A stretch of 38,973 nt of DNA from Microbacterium sp. K24. Lineage in GTDB: Bacteria > Actinomycetota > Actinomycetes > Actinomycetales > Microbacteriaceae. Of the stretch, positions 8,889 to 17,491 are shown piece by piece. The notes below the pieces were generated by a model. That model was not told the origin of the DNA, made no database searches, and saw only the letters and a list, made by a program, of their open reading frames with translations. The number at the start of each line of letters is the position of its first letter. Within the stretch, counting starts at the first letter, position 1. The position numbers and the translations under genes were made by a program. The stretch is taken from assembly GCF_004794465.1 (NCBI RefSeq), contig NZ_SSDJ01000140.1, positions 1 through 38,973 on the forward strand, written 5' to 3'.

Positions 8889-9419
8889 TCAGGCGTGGAA
8901 GACGGTGTGCAGGTCGCCGATGGCCGCGCGTCCGCCGAGGCCGTCGATCTCGAACAGCACCGAGATGCCGGCGACGTGGCTGCCGAGGCGTTCGACGAGC
9001 TCGCGCCCGGCGGCGAGCGTGCCGCCGGTGGCGAGGACGTCGTCGATGAGCAGCACGCGGGAGCCGGCGGGCAGATCGTCGTGCATCTCGATGGTCGCGG
9101 TGCCGTACTCGAGGGCGTAGTCGACGGATGCCGCGGGGCGCGGTAGCTTGCCGGCCTTGCGGATCGGGATCAGGCCGACGCCGGCCGCGATGGCGGCTGC
9201 TCCGGCCAGGATGAACCCGCGCGCCTCGATGCCGGCGACCACGTCGAACTGCCCGGCGAAGGGCTCGATGATGGCCTCGGTCGTGACGCGGAGGGCTTCG
9301 GCGTCGGCGAGCAGCGGGGTGATGTCGCGGAAGACGATGCCGGGTTCGGGGTAGTCCGGGATGCTGCGGATCAGCGAGGCGGCGCGGACGAGGGCGGGGG
9401 AGAGCGGGGCTTCGGGCAC
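8889..9419 (-). CDS. apt: Adenine phosphoribosyltransferase
   Basis: A 176-residue type I phosphoribosyltransferase that salvages adenine to AMP using PRPP. The PRPP-binding motif VLLIDDVLATGGT is at residues 122-134. The N-terminal IPDYPEPGIVFRDITPL and AGIEARGF segments are diagnostic for Apt. The start is a GTG at 9419. A -10 box TAGCCT ends six bases before it and there is no ribosome site, pointing to a leaderless transcript. It lies upstream of purSQ, but palindrome B separates them. It is divergent from the LacI-controlled sugar operon, and the two promoters sit back to back. Confidence 0.95.
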   Translation of the reverse strand: MPEAPLSPALVRAASLIRSIPDYPEPGIVFRDITPLLADAEALRVTTEAIIEPFAGQFDVVAGIEARGFILAGAAAIAAGVGLIPIRKAGKLPRPAASVDYALEYGTATIEMHDDLPAGSRVLLIDDVLATGGTLAAGRELVERLGSHVAGISVLFEIDGLGGRAAIGDLHTVFHA

Positions 9420-9425
9420 CGGGCA

Positions 9426-9431
9426 AGGCTA
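9426..9431 (-). promoter_or_regulatory. apt: -10 box of leaderless apt promoter
   Basis: On the minus strand TAGCCT is followed by six bases and the GTG start at 9419. It has the same geometry as the GH13, purD and hmuT genes. Confidence 0.55.
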
Positions 9432-9446
9432 CTCGCTCTGCCGCGC

Positions 9447-9504
9447 TTGACATTCGTGGGAGCGCTCCCATAGAGTGACGTCTCAGTTCGTGGGAGCGCT
9501 CCCA
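9447..9504 (+). promoter_or_regulatory. Sugar-operon promoter with two LacI-type operators
   Basis: TTGACA (9447-9452) and TAGAGT (9471-9476) are spaced by 18 bp. The perfect palindrome TGGGAGCGCTCCCA (9457-9470) lies wholly inside that spacer. A second identical copy at 9491-9504 lies just after the expected transcription start, and its flanks extend the symmetry to 18 bp. The central CG-containing palindrome is the classic LacI/GalR operator form. The centres are 34 bp apart, about three helical turns. Bound repressor at either site would block polymerase. The regulator is almost certainly the LacI protein at 14467-15465. Confidence 0.9.
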
Positions 9505-9563
9505 CGGCTTCCCGACGCACTACATGCACCACATCGCACGACCCGCACACAAAGGAGTGAACC

Positions 9564-10871
9564 GTGAACACACGTGCCCGCAACCGGATCCTGGCGACTG
9601 CCGCCGTGGCATCCGTCTCCGCCCTCGCCCTGGCCGGATGCTCCGGCAGCACCGGCGCCGCAGAAGGCGGCGGCGACGAGGACGTCACGCTGACCGTCAC
9701 CACCTTCGGCACCTTCGGCTACGAGGACCTCTACAAGGAATACGAGAAGGCCCACCCGAACGTCACGATCGAGGCGACCAACATCGACACCGGCGGCAAC
9801 GCCCGCACCGACGCCTTCACGAAGATCGCCGCCGGCTCCGGCCTCAGCGACATCGTCGCCATCGAGGAGGGCTGGCTCGGCGCTGTCATGGACGTCTCCG
9901 ACACCTTCGTCGACCTGCGCGACTTCGGCATCGAAGACCGCAAGGACGACTGGGTCGACTGGAAGTACGGACAGGCGACGGATGCCGAGGGCCGCGTCAT
10001 CGGCTACGGCACCGACATCGGTCCCAGCGGCATCTGCTACAACGGCGCCGCGTTCGAGGCTGCCGGCCTGCCGAGCGACCGCGAGTCCGTCGCCGAGCTG
10101 CTGGACGGCGACTGGGAGAACTACTTCGCCGTCGGCGCCGAGTACACCGAGAAGACCGGCAAGGCCTGGTACGACCACTCCGGCTTCGTCTGGAACGCCA
10201 TGGTCAACCAGCTCGACGAGGGGTACTACACCGCCGACGGCGAGGTGAACGTCGAGGGCAACGCCGAGCTCAAGGAGCGCTTCGAGCTGCTCGGGGCCGC
10301 GACCGAGGGCGGCCAGTCCGCCGCGCAGACCGCGTGGGACTGGAACGGCGGCAAGTCGTTCGTCGACGGCACCTTCGCGACCTTCGTCTGCCCGGGCTGG
10401 ATGCTCGGTGTCGTGCAGGGGCAGGTCGAGGCCGGCGGCGGCGATGCCGCGACCGGCTGGGACTTCGCCGATGTGTTCCCGGGAGGGGCGGCCAACTGGG
10501 GTGGCGCGTTCCTGTCGATCCCGGAGAGCTCGCAGCACCAGGAGGCGGCCGCCGAGCTCGCCGACTGGCTGACGCAGCCCGAGCAGCAGGTGAAGCAGTC
10601 CGCCGCGGCGGGCAACTTCCCCTCCACGGTGAAGGCGCAGGAGACGCTCGCCTCGGAGGCGACGCCGAACGCGTTCTTCAACGACGCTCCCACCGGTGCG
10701 ATCCTCGCCGAGCGTGCCAAGGGCGTGGTGGCGCAGTTCAAGGGCGCCGACGACTCGGTCATCCAGGAGAACGTCTTCGGACCGGCGCTCAGCAGCCTCG
10801 ACCGCGGTGAGACCGACACCCAGGGCGCCTGGGATCAGGCCATGACACTGCTCAAGGACCTGGTCGACTGA
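9564..10871 (+). CDS. Sugar ABC transporter substrate-binding lipoprotein (CUT1)
   Basis: A 435-residue extracellular solute-binding protein of family 1. The lipobox LAGC puts the lipidated Cys at residue 26, so the mature protein is membrane-anchored outside the cell. The bulk is the two-lobed binding fold (TLTVTTFGTFGYEDLYKEYE..., late WLTQPEQQ). The start is GTG 9564, seven bases after AAAGGAG. It is first in an operon with two permeases, a beta-glucosidase and a LacI regulator, so the ligand is probably a beta-linked glucoside such as cellobiose (inference). No ATPase gene is present, as is common when a shared MsiK-type ATPase serves several importers. Confidence 0.93.
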   Translation: MNTRARNRILATAAVASVSALALAGCSGSTGAAEGGGDEDVTLTVTTFGTFGYEDLYKEYEKAHPNVTIEATNIDTGGNARTDAFTKIAAGSGLSDIVAIEEGWLGAVMDVSDTFVDLRDFGIEDRKDDWVDWKYGQATDAEGRVIGYGTDIGPSGICYNGAAFEAAGLPSDRESVAELLDGDWENYFAVGAEYTEKTGKAWYDHSGFVWNAMVNQLDEGYYTADGEVNVEGNAELKERFELLGAATEGGQSAAQTAWDWNGGKSFVDGTFATFVCPGWMLGVVQGQVEAGGGDAATGWDFADVFPGGAANWGGAFLSIPESSQHQEAAAELADWLTQPEQQVKQSAAAGNFPSTVKAQETLASEATPNAFFNDAPTGAILAERAKGVVAQFKGADDSVIQENVFGPALSSLDRGETDTQGAWDQAMTLLKDLVD

Positions 10872-10885
10872 GCCGTCTTCCTCTT

Positions 10886-10940
10886 CCGGTCGCAGTTCCT
10901 GTCGTTGCCAAGCCCTTCGAGCGACAGGAACTGCGACCGG
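10886..10940 (+). terminator. 19-bp perfect hairpin between binding protein and permease genes
   Basis: CCGGTCGCAGTTCCTGTCG (10886-10904) is perfectly complementary to 10922-10940 across a 17-nt loop. It lies inside the operon, 15 bp after the binding-protein stop, and has no U-tract. The likely role is partial termination or 3' stabilisation that makes more binding protein than permease. Confidence 0.75.
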
Positions 10941-10973
10941 GACCGCGATCGCACGCCTAGACAAGGAAGACTC

Positions 10974-12026
10974 ATGACTCTCACCGAAGAGCGCGCGGCC
11001 ACGGCATCCGCTCCGCCGCCGAAGACGGATGCCGCATCGAAACGGCCATGGCGCCACCGGCTCTCCCGGTTCGACCAGAATGCCTCGCCGTACCTCTACA
11101 TCTCGCCGTTCTTCCTGCTCTTCGGGCTGGTCGGCCTGTTCCCGCTGCTGTACACCGTCTGGGTCGCGGTGCACGAATGGGACCTGCTGAAGGGCGAGGG
11201 GGAATTCGTCGGCGTCGGCAACTTCGTCGAGATCCTCGGCGACGCGATGTTCTGGAACTCGATCGGCAACACGCTGAGCATCTTCCTGCTGTCGGCGATC
11301 CCGCAGCTGGCGGTCGCGCTGGTGATCGCGTATCTCCTCGACCGGGGCCTTCGCGCCCCCACCTTCTGGCGCATGAGCGTGCTCATCCCGTTCGTGGTCA
11401 CCCCGGTGGCGGTCGCGATCATCTTCTCGAGCATCTTCAACGAGGCCGACGGTCTCGCCAACAACCTGCTCAACCTCATCGGCATCGCCGACCAGGAATG
11501 GAAGCACAACACGGCCCTGTCGCACATCGCGATCGCCGTCATGGTGAACTTCCGCTGGACCGGCTACAACGCCCTCATCCTGCTCGCGGCGATGCAGGCC
11601 GTGCCGCGGGATCTGTACGAGTCCGCCGCCCTCGACGGGGCCGGCGCCGCTCGACGCTTCTTCTCGATCACGATCCCCACGATCCGCCCGACGCTGATCT
11701 TCGTCATCATCACCGCGACGATCGGCGGGCTGCAGGTGTTCGCCGAACCGCGGCTGTTCGACGTGTCGACCGCCGGCGGCATCGGCGGCAGCGACCGCCA
11801 GTTCCAGACCACGGTGCTGTTCCTCTGGGAGCTCGCCTTCTTCCGGCGGAACCTCGGTGAGGCATCCGCCGTCGCCATCCTGCTCTTCCTGCTCATCGTG
11901 GGCATCGGCGTGATCAACTTCCTGATCTCCCGGCGCATCGCCACCGGCAGCGATCCGACCACCCGCGCCGCTCGCCGTCGCGCCCGCTCGACCCGACGGA
12001 ACTCGACCAAGGAGGACGCGCGATGA
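10974..12026 (+). CDS. Sugar ABC transporter permease, MalF-type
   Basis: A 350-residue inner-membrane subunit of the CUT1 importer. A cytoplasmic N-terminal tail of about 45 residues precedes about six membrane spans, the first being LYISPFFLLFGLVGLFPLLYTVW. The ATPase-coupling EAA loop is visible as YESAALDGAGAARRFFSITIP. The start at 10974 follows CAAGGAAG; the longer frame from 10905 would begin inside the hairpin and was rejected. The stop overlaps the next permease start by 4 bp. It pairs with the MalG-type subunit to form the channel. Confidence 0.95.
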   Translation: MTLTEERAATASAPPPKTDAASKRPWRHRLSRFDQNASPYLYISPFFLLFGLVGLFPLLYTVWVAVHEWDLLKGEGEFVGVGNFVEILGDAMFWNSIGNTLSIFLLSAIPQLAVALVIAYLLDRGLRAPTFWRMSVLIPFVVTPVAVAIIFSSIFNEADGLANNLLNLIGIADQEWKHNTALSHIAIAVMVNFRWTGYNALILLAAMQAVPRDLYESAALDGAGAARRFFSITIPTIRPTLIFVIITATIGGLQVFAEPRLFDVSTAGGIGGSDRQFQTTVLFLWELAFFRRNLGEASAVAILLFLLIVGIGVINFLISRRIATGSDPTTRAARRRARSTRRNSTKEDAR

Positions 12027-12913
12027 CCGCCACCCAGGCTCTCAGCGTGCCGGAGAGGATCCGTCGCCGTCGCCCCGCGACGGGCGGCAACGCGGGAATC
12101 GGCAGCCGCCCCGGCTTCCTCACGTACGGCCTGCTCGCCGCGTTCATCATCGGCAGCGTCTACCCGCTGTGGTGGTCGGTCGTCGTCGCGAGCGGCACCA
12201 ACGCCACCCGCGGCGAGACGCTGCCGCTGGTGCCCGGAGGGAACTTCCTCACGAACGCGGCCAAGGTGTTCGACGCCATCCCGTTCTGGCTGGCGCTGGG
12301 CAACTCGTTCCTCATCTCGGGCATCATCACGATCTCGGTGGTGACCTTCTCCACGCTCGCGGGCTACGCCTTCGCGAAGCTGCGCTTCAAGGGCCGGGAA
12401 GGTCTGATGATCTTCGTGATCGCGACCATGGCCATCCCCACACAGCTGGGGATCATCCCGCTGTTCATGCTCATGCGCGAGCTCGGCTGGACCGGGTCGA
12501 TCGGCGCGGTCATCGTGCCGACGCTGGTGACGGCGTTCGGGGTGTTCTTCATGCGCCAGTACCTCGTCGACGTCATCCCCGACGAGCTGATCGAAGCCGC
12601 GCGGATGGACGGCGCGAACCAGTTCCGCACGTTCCTGACCGTCGGCATCCCGGCCGCGCGTCCGGCGATGGCGATCCTCGGACTCTTCACCTTCATGACC
12701 GCGTGGACCGACTACCTGTGGCCGCTCATCGTGCTGTCGCCCTCCAACCCCACGCTGCAGACGGCCCTCAGCCAGCTGCAGTCCGGGTACTACATCGACT
12801 ACTCCATCGTGCTCACCGGTGCCGTGCTCGCGACGCTGCCGCTGCTCGTGCTCTTCGTGGTCGCCGGGCGCCAGCTGGTCAGTGGCATCATGGCCGGCGC
12901 GGTGAAAGGATGA
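12023..12913 (+). CDS. Sugar ABC transporter permease, MalG-type
   Basis: A 296-residue second channel subunit with about six membrane spans, the first near residues 33-52 (FLTYGLLAAFIIGSVYPLWW). Its EAA motif is LIEAARMDGANQFRTFLTVGIP. It overlaps the MalF-type gene upstream and the beta-glucosidase downstream by 4 bp each, so all three are translationally coupled. Confidence 0.95.
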   Translation: MTATQALSVPERIRRRRPATGGNAGIGSRPGFLTYGLLAAFIIGSVYPLWWSVVVASGTNATRGETLPLVPGGNFLTNAAKVFDAIPFWLALGNSFLISGIITISVVTFSTLAGYAFAKLRFKGREGLMIFVIATMAIPTQLGIIPLFMLMRELGWTGSIGAVIVPTLVTAFGVFFMRQYLVDVIPDELIEAARMDGANQFRTFLTVGIPAARPAMAILGLFTFMTAWTDYLWPLIVLSPSNPTLQTALSQLQSGYYIDYSIVLTGAVLATLPLLVLFVVAGRQLVSGIMAGAVKG

Positions 12914-14349
12914 CGTCTGTGACCCGTGCCTTCCCTCAGAACTTCCTCTTCGGTGCCGCGACTGCGGCGTATCAGATCGAGGGGGCCGCATTCGAGGACG
13001 GGCGCACCGCGTCGATCTGGGACGCGTTCTCGCGGGTTCCCGGTGCCGTGATCGGCGGCGACAACGGCGACGTCGCGTGCGACCACTACCACCGGTACGC
13101 CGACGACGTCGCGCTCATGAAGGATCTCGGGCTGCAGACGTACCGCTTCTCGACCTCGTGGTCGCGCGTGCGGCCCGACGGCGGCGCGGTCAATGCGCAG
13201 GGCGTCGACTTCTACGAGCGCCTGGTCGACGAGCTGCTCGGCGCCGGCATCCTGCCCTGGCTGACGCTCTACCACTGGGATATGCCGCAGGCGCTGCAGG
13301 ATGCCGGGGGCTGGGCGAACCGCGACACCGTCGACCGGTTCCTCGAGTACGCCGGCACCATGCACGACGCGCTCGGCGACCGGGTGAACGTGTGGACCAC
13401 TCTGAACGAGCCGTGGTGCTCGTCGTTCCTCTCCTACACCGGAGGCGAGCACGCACCGGGGCACACGAGCGTGGCCGAGGGGCTGCTGGCCTCGCACCAC
13501 CTGCTGCTCGCGCACGGCGCGACCGTGCGCGAACTGCGCAGCCGCGACGCGTCGCTCAACCTCGGGATCACGCTCAACCACACGGTCGCCGATCCCGCCG
13601 ACCCGCGGAACCCGGCGGATGTCGATGCCGCGCGCCGCGTCGACGGACAGTTCAACCGCTGGTTCCTCGATCCGATCTACCGCGGCGCGTACCCGGCCGA
13701 CATCGTCGAGGACATCCGGGCGGTGGACGCGGATGCCGTGGCACGGTTCGAGTCCGCGATCCACGAGGGCGACCTCGAGACGATCGCGCAGCACATCGAC
13801 ACGCAGGGCGTGAACTACTACCACGGCGACCTCGTCGCGGGCGAGGCGCCGGCGGATCCGCCGGTCTCCGGAGGGCCGGCGACCGAGCGCACCACCCGCA
13901 GCCCGTACCCCTCGAGCGACGGCATCCACTCCGTCGAACGCGGGCTCCCGCGCACCGCGCAGAACTGGGAGGTGCAGCCCGAGGGGCTGACCCGCCTGCT
14001 GCAGCGGGTCTGGACCGAGTACGCGGAGCCGGCCGGGACCGTGCTCTCGATGACCGAGAACGGGGCCGCGTACGACGACGTCGCCGTGGTCGAGGGCGGC
14101 GAGACGCGTGTGCACGACGCCGAGCGCACGGAGTTCCTGCGCCTGCACCTCGGAGCCGTGCTGGATGCCGTGGATGCCGGGGTCGACGTGCGCGGCTACT
14201 TCTACTGGTCGCTGTTCGACAACTTCGAATGGGCCTGGGGCTACGACAAGCGCTTCGGCATCGTGCGCGTCGACTACGACACCCAGGAGCGGAGCCTCAA
14301 GGACTCGGGCCGGGAGTACGCCCGCATCATCGCGGCTCGCAGTCTCTGA
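12910..14349 (+). CDS. GH1 beta-glucosidase
   Basis: A 479-residue family 1 glycosidase that cleaves terminal beta-glucosyl units; it would hydrolyse the imported disaccharide in the cytoplasm. The N-terminal signature FLFGAATAAYQIEGA is at residues 12-26. The acid/base Glu167 is in TLNEPW and the nucleophile Glu383 in MTENG. C-terminal YFYWSLFDNFEWAWGYDKRFG is also diagnostic. There is no signal peptide. ATG 12910 overlaps the permease stop. GTG at 12919 is better spaced from the AAAGGA ribosome site and would remove three residues, so the true start could be either. An open frame running much further upstream through the permease gene is not coding. Confidence 0.96.
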   Translation: MTSVTRAFPQNFLFGAATAAYQIEGAAFEDGRTASIWDAFSRVPGAVIGGDNGDVACDHYHRYADDVALMKDLGLQTYRFSTSWSRVRPDGGAVNAQGVDFYERLVDELLGAGILPWLTLYHWDMPQALQDAGGWANRDTVDRFLEYAGTMHDALGDRVNVWTTLNEPWCSSFLSYTGGEHAPGHTSVAEGLLASHHLLLAHGATVRELRSRDASLNLGITLNHTVADPADPRNPADVDAARRVDGQFNRWFLDPIYRGAYPADIVEDIRAVDADAVARFESAIHEGDLETIAQHIDTQGVNYYHGDLVAGEAPADPPVSGGPATERTTRSPYPSSDGIHSVERGLPRTAQNWEVQPEGLTRLLQRVWTEYAEPAGTVLSMTENGAAYDDVAVVEGGETRVHDAERTEFLRLHLGAVLDAVDAGVDVRGYFYWSLFDNFEWAWGYDKRFGIVRVDYDTQERSLKDSGREYARIIAARSL

Positions 14350-14354
14350 CCCGG

Positions 14355-14419
14355 CCGTTCGAATCGCGCGAATGGTCGCCTCCGGGCCGGAAAAGCGACC
14401 AGTCGAGCGATTCGAACGG
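14355..14419 (+). terminator. Stem-loop after the beta-glucosidase gene
   Basis: The outer stem CCGTTCGAATCGC (14355-14367) pairs perfectly with 14407-14419. An inner stem GGTCGC/GCGACC (14374-14379 with 14395-14400) closes a 15-nt loop. It probably ends or weakens transcription ahead of the lacI-type gene. Confidence 0.65.
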
Positions 14420-14466
14420 GGCTCGGGGCCGATCAGACAGAATAGGGCGATGGAAGAGTGCGCACG

Positions 14467-15465
14467 ATGATGTCGCCCCGAGCGACCATCGAAGAGGTGG
14501 CGTCCGCCGCCGGGGTGTCCCGGTCGACGGTCTCGCGTGTCGTGAACGGGTCGACGGCGGTGAGCCCCGAGGCCCTGGCCGCCGTGCGGGCCGCCATCGA
14601 CGAGCTGAACTACGTGCCCAACCGCGCCGCGCGCTCACTCGCCTCGCGGCAGACGCATGCGATCGCGCTCATCGTGCCCGAAGACACGAACCGGTTCTTC
14701 GGCGACCCGTTCTTCGCCGCGATCGTCGCGGGCATCACCGGCAAGCTCGGCGCCTCTGACTACCTCCTCAACCTGCTCATCGCCAGCGACGACCCGGGCG
14801 ACAAGATGACGAGCTTCGTGCGCAACGGCGGCGTCGACGGCGCGCTGATCGTCTCGCACCACACCAGTGACGCGTTCATCGACCGCATCGCGGATGCCGT
14901 GCCGGTCGTCTACGGCGGGCGTCCGGTGCGCCGGCGCGAGGCGGACTACGTCGTCGACGTCGACAACGTCGCGGGAGCGAAGACCGCCACCCGCCGTCTG
15001 GTCGACATCGGTCGCACGCGCATCGCGACCATCTCCGGCACGCCGACCATGGTGTCGTCGATCGACCGCATGCAGGGGTTCCGGAGCGTTCTCGCGGATG
15101 CCGGGCTGCAGCCCTTCGCGGAGGAGGCCGGCGACTACAGCGAGGGCAGCGGGGCCGAGGCGATGCGCCGCATCCTCTCCGTCGGCACGCCGGATGCCGT
15201 GTTCGTCGCGAGCGACCTCATGGCCAGGGGAGCCCTCACGGCGTTGCGATCGGCGGGGCTGCGCGTGCCGGAGGATGTGGCCCTCGTCGGATTCGACGAC
15301 TCCTCGGTCGCGGTGTCGACCGATCCGCAGCTCACGACGATGCGGCAGCCGATGTACCGGCAGGGCGAGGCCATGGCTGGCGTGCTCCTGGCGAGGCTGG
15401 CTGGAGAGGACCCGGCGCACACTACGATCCTGCCGACCGAGCTGGTGGTGCGGGCCTCGGCGTAG
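14467..15465 (+). CDS. LacI family transcriptional regulator
   Basis: A 332-residue regulator. The N-terminal helix-turn-helix and hinge helix are intact (TIEEVASAAGVSRSTVSRVV near residues 7-26, then the YVPNRAARSLAS hinge). The remainder is a periplasmic-binding-type sugar sensor ending with the usual LVGFDDSSVAV...TTMRQP. It lies at the end of the sugar operon whose promoter carries two matching palindromes, so it is probably that operon's sugar-responsive repressor. The start is uncertain: ATG 14467 is eight bases after GGAAGAG, but GTG 14458 and ATG 14470 are in frame. Confidence 0.93.
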   Translation: MMSPRATIEEVASAAGVSRSTVSRVVNGSTAVSPEALAAVRAAIDELNYVPNRAARSLASRQTHAIALIVPEDTNRFFGDPFFAAIVAGITGKLGASDYLLNLLIASDDPGDKMTSFVRNGGVDGALIVSHHTSDAFIDRIADAVPVVYGGRPVRRREADYVVDVDNVAGAKTATRRLVDIGRTRIATISGTPTMVSSIDRMQGFRSVLADAGLQPFAEEAGDYSEGSGAEAMRRILSVGTPDAVFVASDLMARGALTALRSAGLRVPEDVALVGFDDSSVAVSTDPQLTTMRQPMYRQGEAMAGVLLARLAGEDPAHTTILPTELVVRASA

Positions 15466-15487
15466 CGGGCGGCACCGAGGAGGTGAA

Positions 15488-15534
15488 CACGGCTGTGGCC
15501 CTGGCGCCCCCTCCGGGCCAGGGACACAGCCGTG
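15488..15534. terminator. Bidirectional stem-loop between lacI-type and membrane-protein genes
   Basis: CACGGCTGTGGCCCTGGC (15488-15505) pairs with 15517-15534 with one mismatch over 18 bp and an 11-nt loop. It lies between convergent genes, so it likely stops both transcripts. Confidence 0.7.
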
Positions 15535-15546
15535 GGTCTGTGGGGC

Positions 15547-16596
15547 TCAGCCGGAGCCGAGCGTGCGCAGGATGCCGCCGCCGAACAGCGAGAACGCCGT
15601 CACGCCGGCCGACAGCAGCAGCACTCCCGCCGTGCCCGCGACGGCGAGGATCGAGATGCCGCGGCCGCCGAGTCGCTGCCCGCGGAGCCCGACCGAGACG
15701 CCCGCCCGCGCGGCGATCTCACCGGCATCGTCGTCGCGGTAGAGCTGGGTGCGTGCGGCGAAGCGGCGGTGGAACTCCTCGGCGAGAGTGATCGTCGCAG
15801 CCATGGTCTCCGCCCTATCGAACCGGGTGCTGCCCGGCAGATAGACGAAGAGCCGGTCGGAGACGAGCTCGATCTCGGCACCGGAGCCGAGGTCGAGCAC
15901 CCGGGCCATCAGGTCGGGCGTGAAGATGTACAGCGCATCCTGCTGGTAGCCCTCGGGTACGATGAGCCGGAAGGCCGAGGCGAACTCGCCCTCCAGGTCC
16001 ATCCGCGCCGCTCCCCGCCCGAGTCCCAGCGTCGGGATGATGCTGCGCCGCTTGTTCGCGAGCACGATGTGCGGCACGGATGCCGGCAGCGGGAGCTCGA
16101 TGAACGCGAACGGACGCTGGACCGTCGCGCGCTCCTGCCCGCGCGACACCGAGTGATGGATGCCGAGTTCGAACGGCATCCGCTCGTCGTCGGATGCCAC
16201 GACCGCACGCTCCTGTCCGCGCAGCACCCGGGCGAAGGCGGTGCCCGGCCGCCGGGTGTGCTCGAGGGTGTCGGCGTACGCCCACCCGTTCTGCCAGGCG
16301 AACGCGGCGATCTTCACGCGTCTGCTCAGTCCGATCGAGTACCAGAGGAAGCCGACCGCTGCGAGCACGGTGTAGCCGACGACGAACACCCCGAGGATGG
16401 GCGCCACGGCGAGGATGTCGGTGCGGCCGAGGAACCACAGCCCCGCCAGCATCGCCGCGGCGAACAGCAGCACGGCGAGGAGGATCGCCATGAAGCGGCG
16501 GTGCGGCGGTATGCGGCAGAGGCGCTCGTAGGCGAGGATGTCGCGGAATCCGGCGCTGCGTCGCAGCGGTTCCAGGTCGACGGTCAGCGGCTCCAT
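15547..16596 (-). CDS. Hypothetical membrane protein with two N-terminal and one C-terminal span
   Basis: A 349-residue protein that I do not recognise. Two hydrophobic spans lie near residues 35-55 (FMAILLAVLLFAAAMLAGLW) and 62-84. A soluble region of about 220 residues follows, and a third span lies near 313-335 (ISILAVAGTAGVLLLSAGVT). The soluble part has no obvious catalytic motif. The start at 16596 overlaps the upstream gene's end by 13 bp, showing an operon with the DUF1266-like gene. The layout resembles membrane proteins of unknown function that are common in Microbacteriaceae; no role is claimed. Confidence 0.7.
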   Translation of the reverse strand: MEPLTVDLEPLRRSAGFRDILAYERLCRIPPHRRFMAILLAVLLFAAAMLAGLWFLGRTDILAVAPILGVFVVGYTVLAAVGFLWYSIGLSRRVKIAAFAWQNGWAYADTLEHTRRPGTAFARVLRGQERAVVASDDERMPFELGIHHSVSRGQERATVQRPFAFIELPLPASVPHIVLANKRRSIIPTLGLGRGAARMDLEGEFASAFRLIVPEGYQQDALYIFTPDLMARVLDLGSGAEIELVSDRLFVYLPGSTRFDRAETMAATITLAEEFHRRFAARTQLYRDDDAGEIAARAGVSVGLRGQRLGGRGISILAVAGTAGVLLLSAGVTAFSLFGGGILRTLGSG

Positions 16597-17456
16597 GACA
16601 GCGTCGCCCACGGGCCGTTGCGCTTCTCGGTCGCGGCGGCCTTGAAGTCCGACCAGCCGTCGCCGAACTTCTCGAACGACTTCTCGTCGACGTTGCCGTC
16701 GCTCCAGTGCATGACCCGACCGGCGATGTAGCTCAGCCCGAAGTCCGCCCACGAGGCGAAGTCGGGACGGGCATCGGCGTTGATCCGATGGATGATCGTG
16801 CGGGCCTCGGCGACGTCGCCGTGACCGAGCGCGACGCCCCAGGTGGTCATCGCGACGGCCTGCCCGATGGCGTAGCCGTCGAGCGTCTTCACGAAGAGGC
16901 CCGGGGCGACGATGTCTTTGCCGACGCGCTTGCGCACCTCGGACTCGATGTACTCGATCGCCGTGACGAACGAGCGCGCATCGCGCTTGTCACCGCCCTC
17001 CTCGGCGATGGCCGCGAGCCATTCCTTGGCCTTGGGTGTGCGTCCGAGACGCTCGGCGAGGCCGGCGCGGACGGCGAGGTAGAGCGTCCACATCTGGCGT
17101 CGCCGACGGTCGGTGGTGAGGCGCTCGATGTTGTCGAGCCAGTCCTGGCGCGAGTGCACGCCCCACTGGTCGACGAGCACGGACTTCTCACGGGCGCCCA
17201 GACCGGAGGCGGTCGGGTCGTTCCAGGGGCCCGACGGGAGGTTCGTGATCTGCAGGAACCCCAGCGCGATCTCGTTCGCCTCGGCATCCGTGGTGGAGAA
17301 CTGCTCCGACGGCTTCACCTTGGCGTCGGGCAGCAGCCAGACGACGACGAAGAACAGCACGACGACGCCCACGATCACCCACACCCACCACTGCTCGATG
17401 AGCCAGCCGACGATCGAGCCGAGGTCGTTGAAGTCGACGCGCGCGAGAGAGTGCAT
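16584..17456 (-). CDS. DUF1266-like membrane-anchored protein
   Basis: A 290-residue protein with one strong N-terminal span (WVWVIVGVVVLFFVVVWLL, near residues 24-42). The rest is a helical cytoplasmic domain with WGVHSRQDWLDNIERLT and DGYAIGQAVAMTTWGVALGHG, the pattern of DUF1266 proteins (tryptophan-glycine-rich, unknown function). The start is supported by AGGAG five bases upstream; an in-frame extension running across the divergent TetR gene was rejected. It is cotranscribed with the downstream membrane protein. Its promoter region is shared with the TetR gene, so the regulator may control it too (inference). Confidence 0.75.
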   Translation of the reverse strand: MHSLARVDFNDLGSIVGWLIEQWWVWVIVGVVVLFFVVVWLLPDAKVKPSEQFSTTDAEANEIALGFLQITNLPSGPWNDPTASGLGAREKSVLVDQWGVHSRQDWLDNIERLTTDRRRRQMWTLYLAVRAGLAERLGRTPKAKEWLAAIAEEGGDKRDARSFVTAIEYIESEVRKRVGKDIVAPGLFVKTLDGYAIGQAVAMTTWGVALGHGDVAEARTIIHRINADARPDFASWADFGLSYIAGRVMHWSDGNVDEKSFEKFGDGWSDFKAAATEKRNGPWATLSWSR

Positions 17457-17491
17457 TGCTGCTCCTGGGAGAGGGGAATCCGCCGCCGTCC

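Noticed and set aside
9483..11525. 680-residue open frame on the minus strand across the binding-protein and permease genes
   Set aside because: It is antisense to clearly recognisable genes, has an Arg/Gly/Asp/Glu-rich low-complexity composition typical of shadow frames in high-GC DNA, and has no domain.
12169..12909. N-terminal extension of the beta-glucosidase through the permease gene
   Set aside because: It is Arg/His-rich shadow sequence in a second frame of the permease. Family members start at the ATG near 12910.
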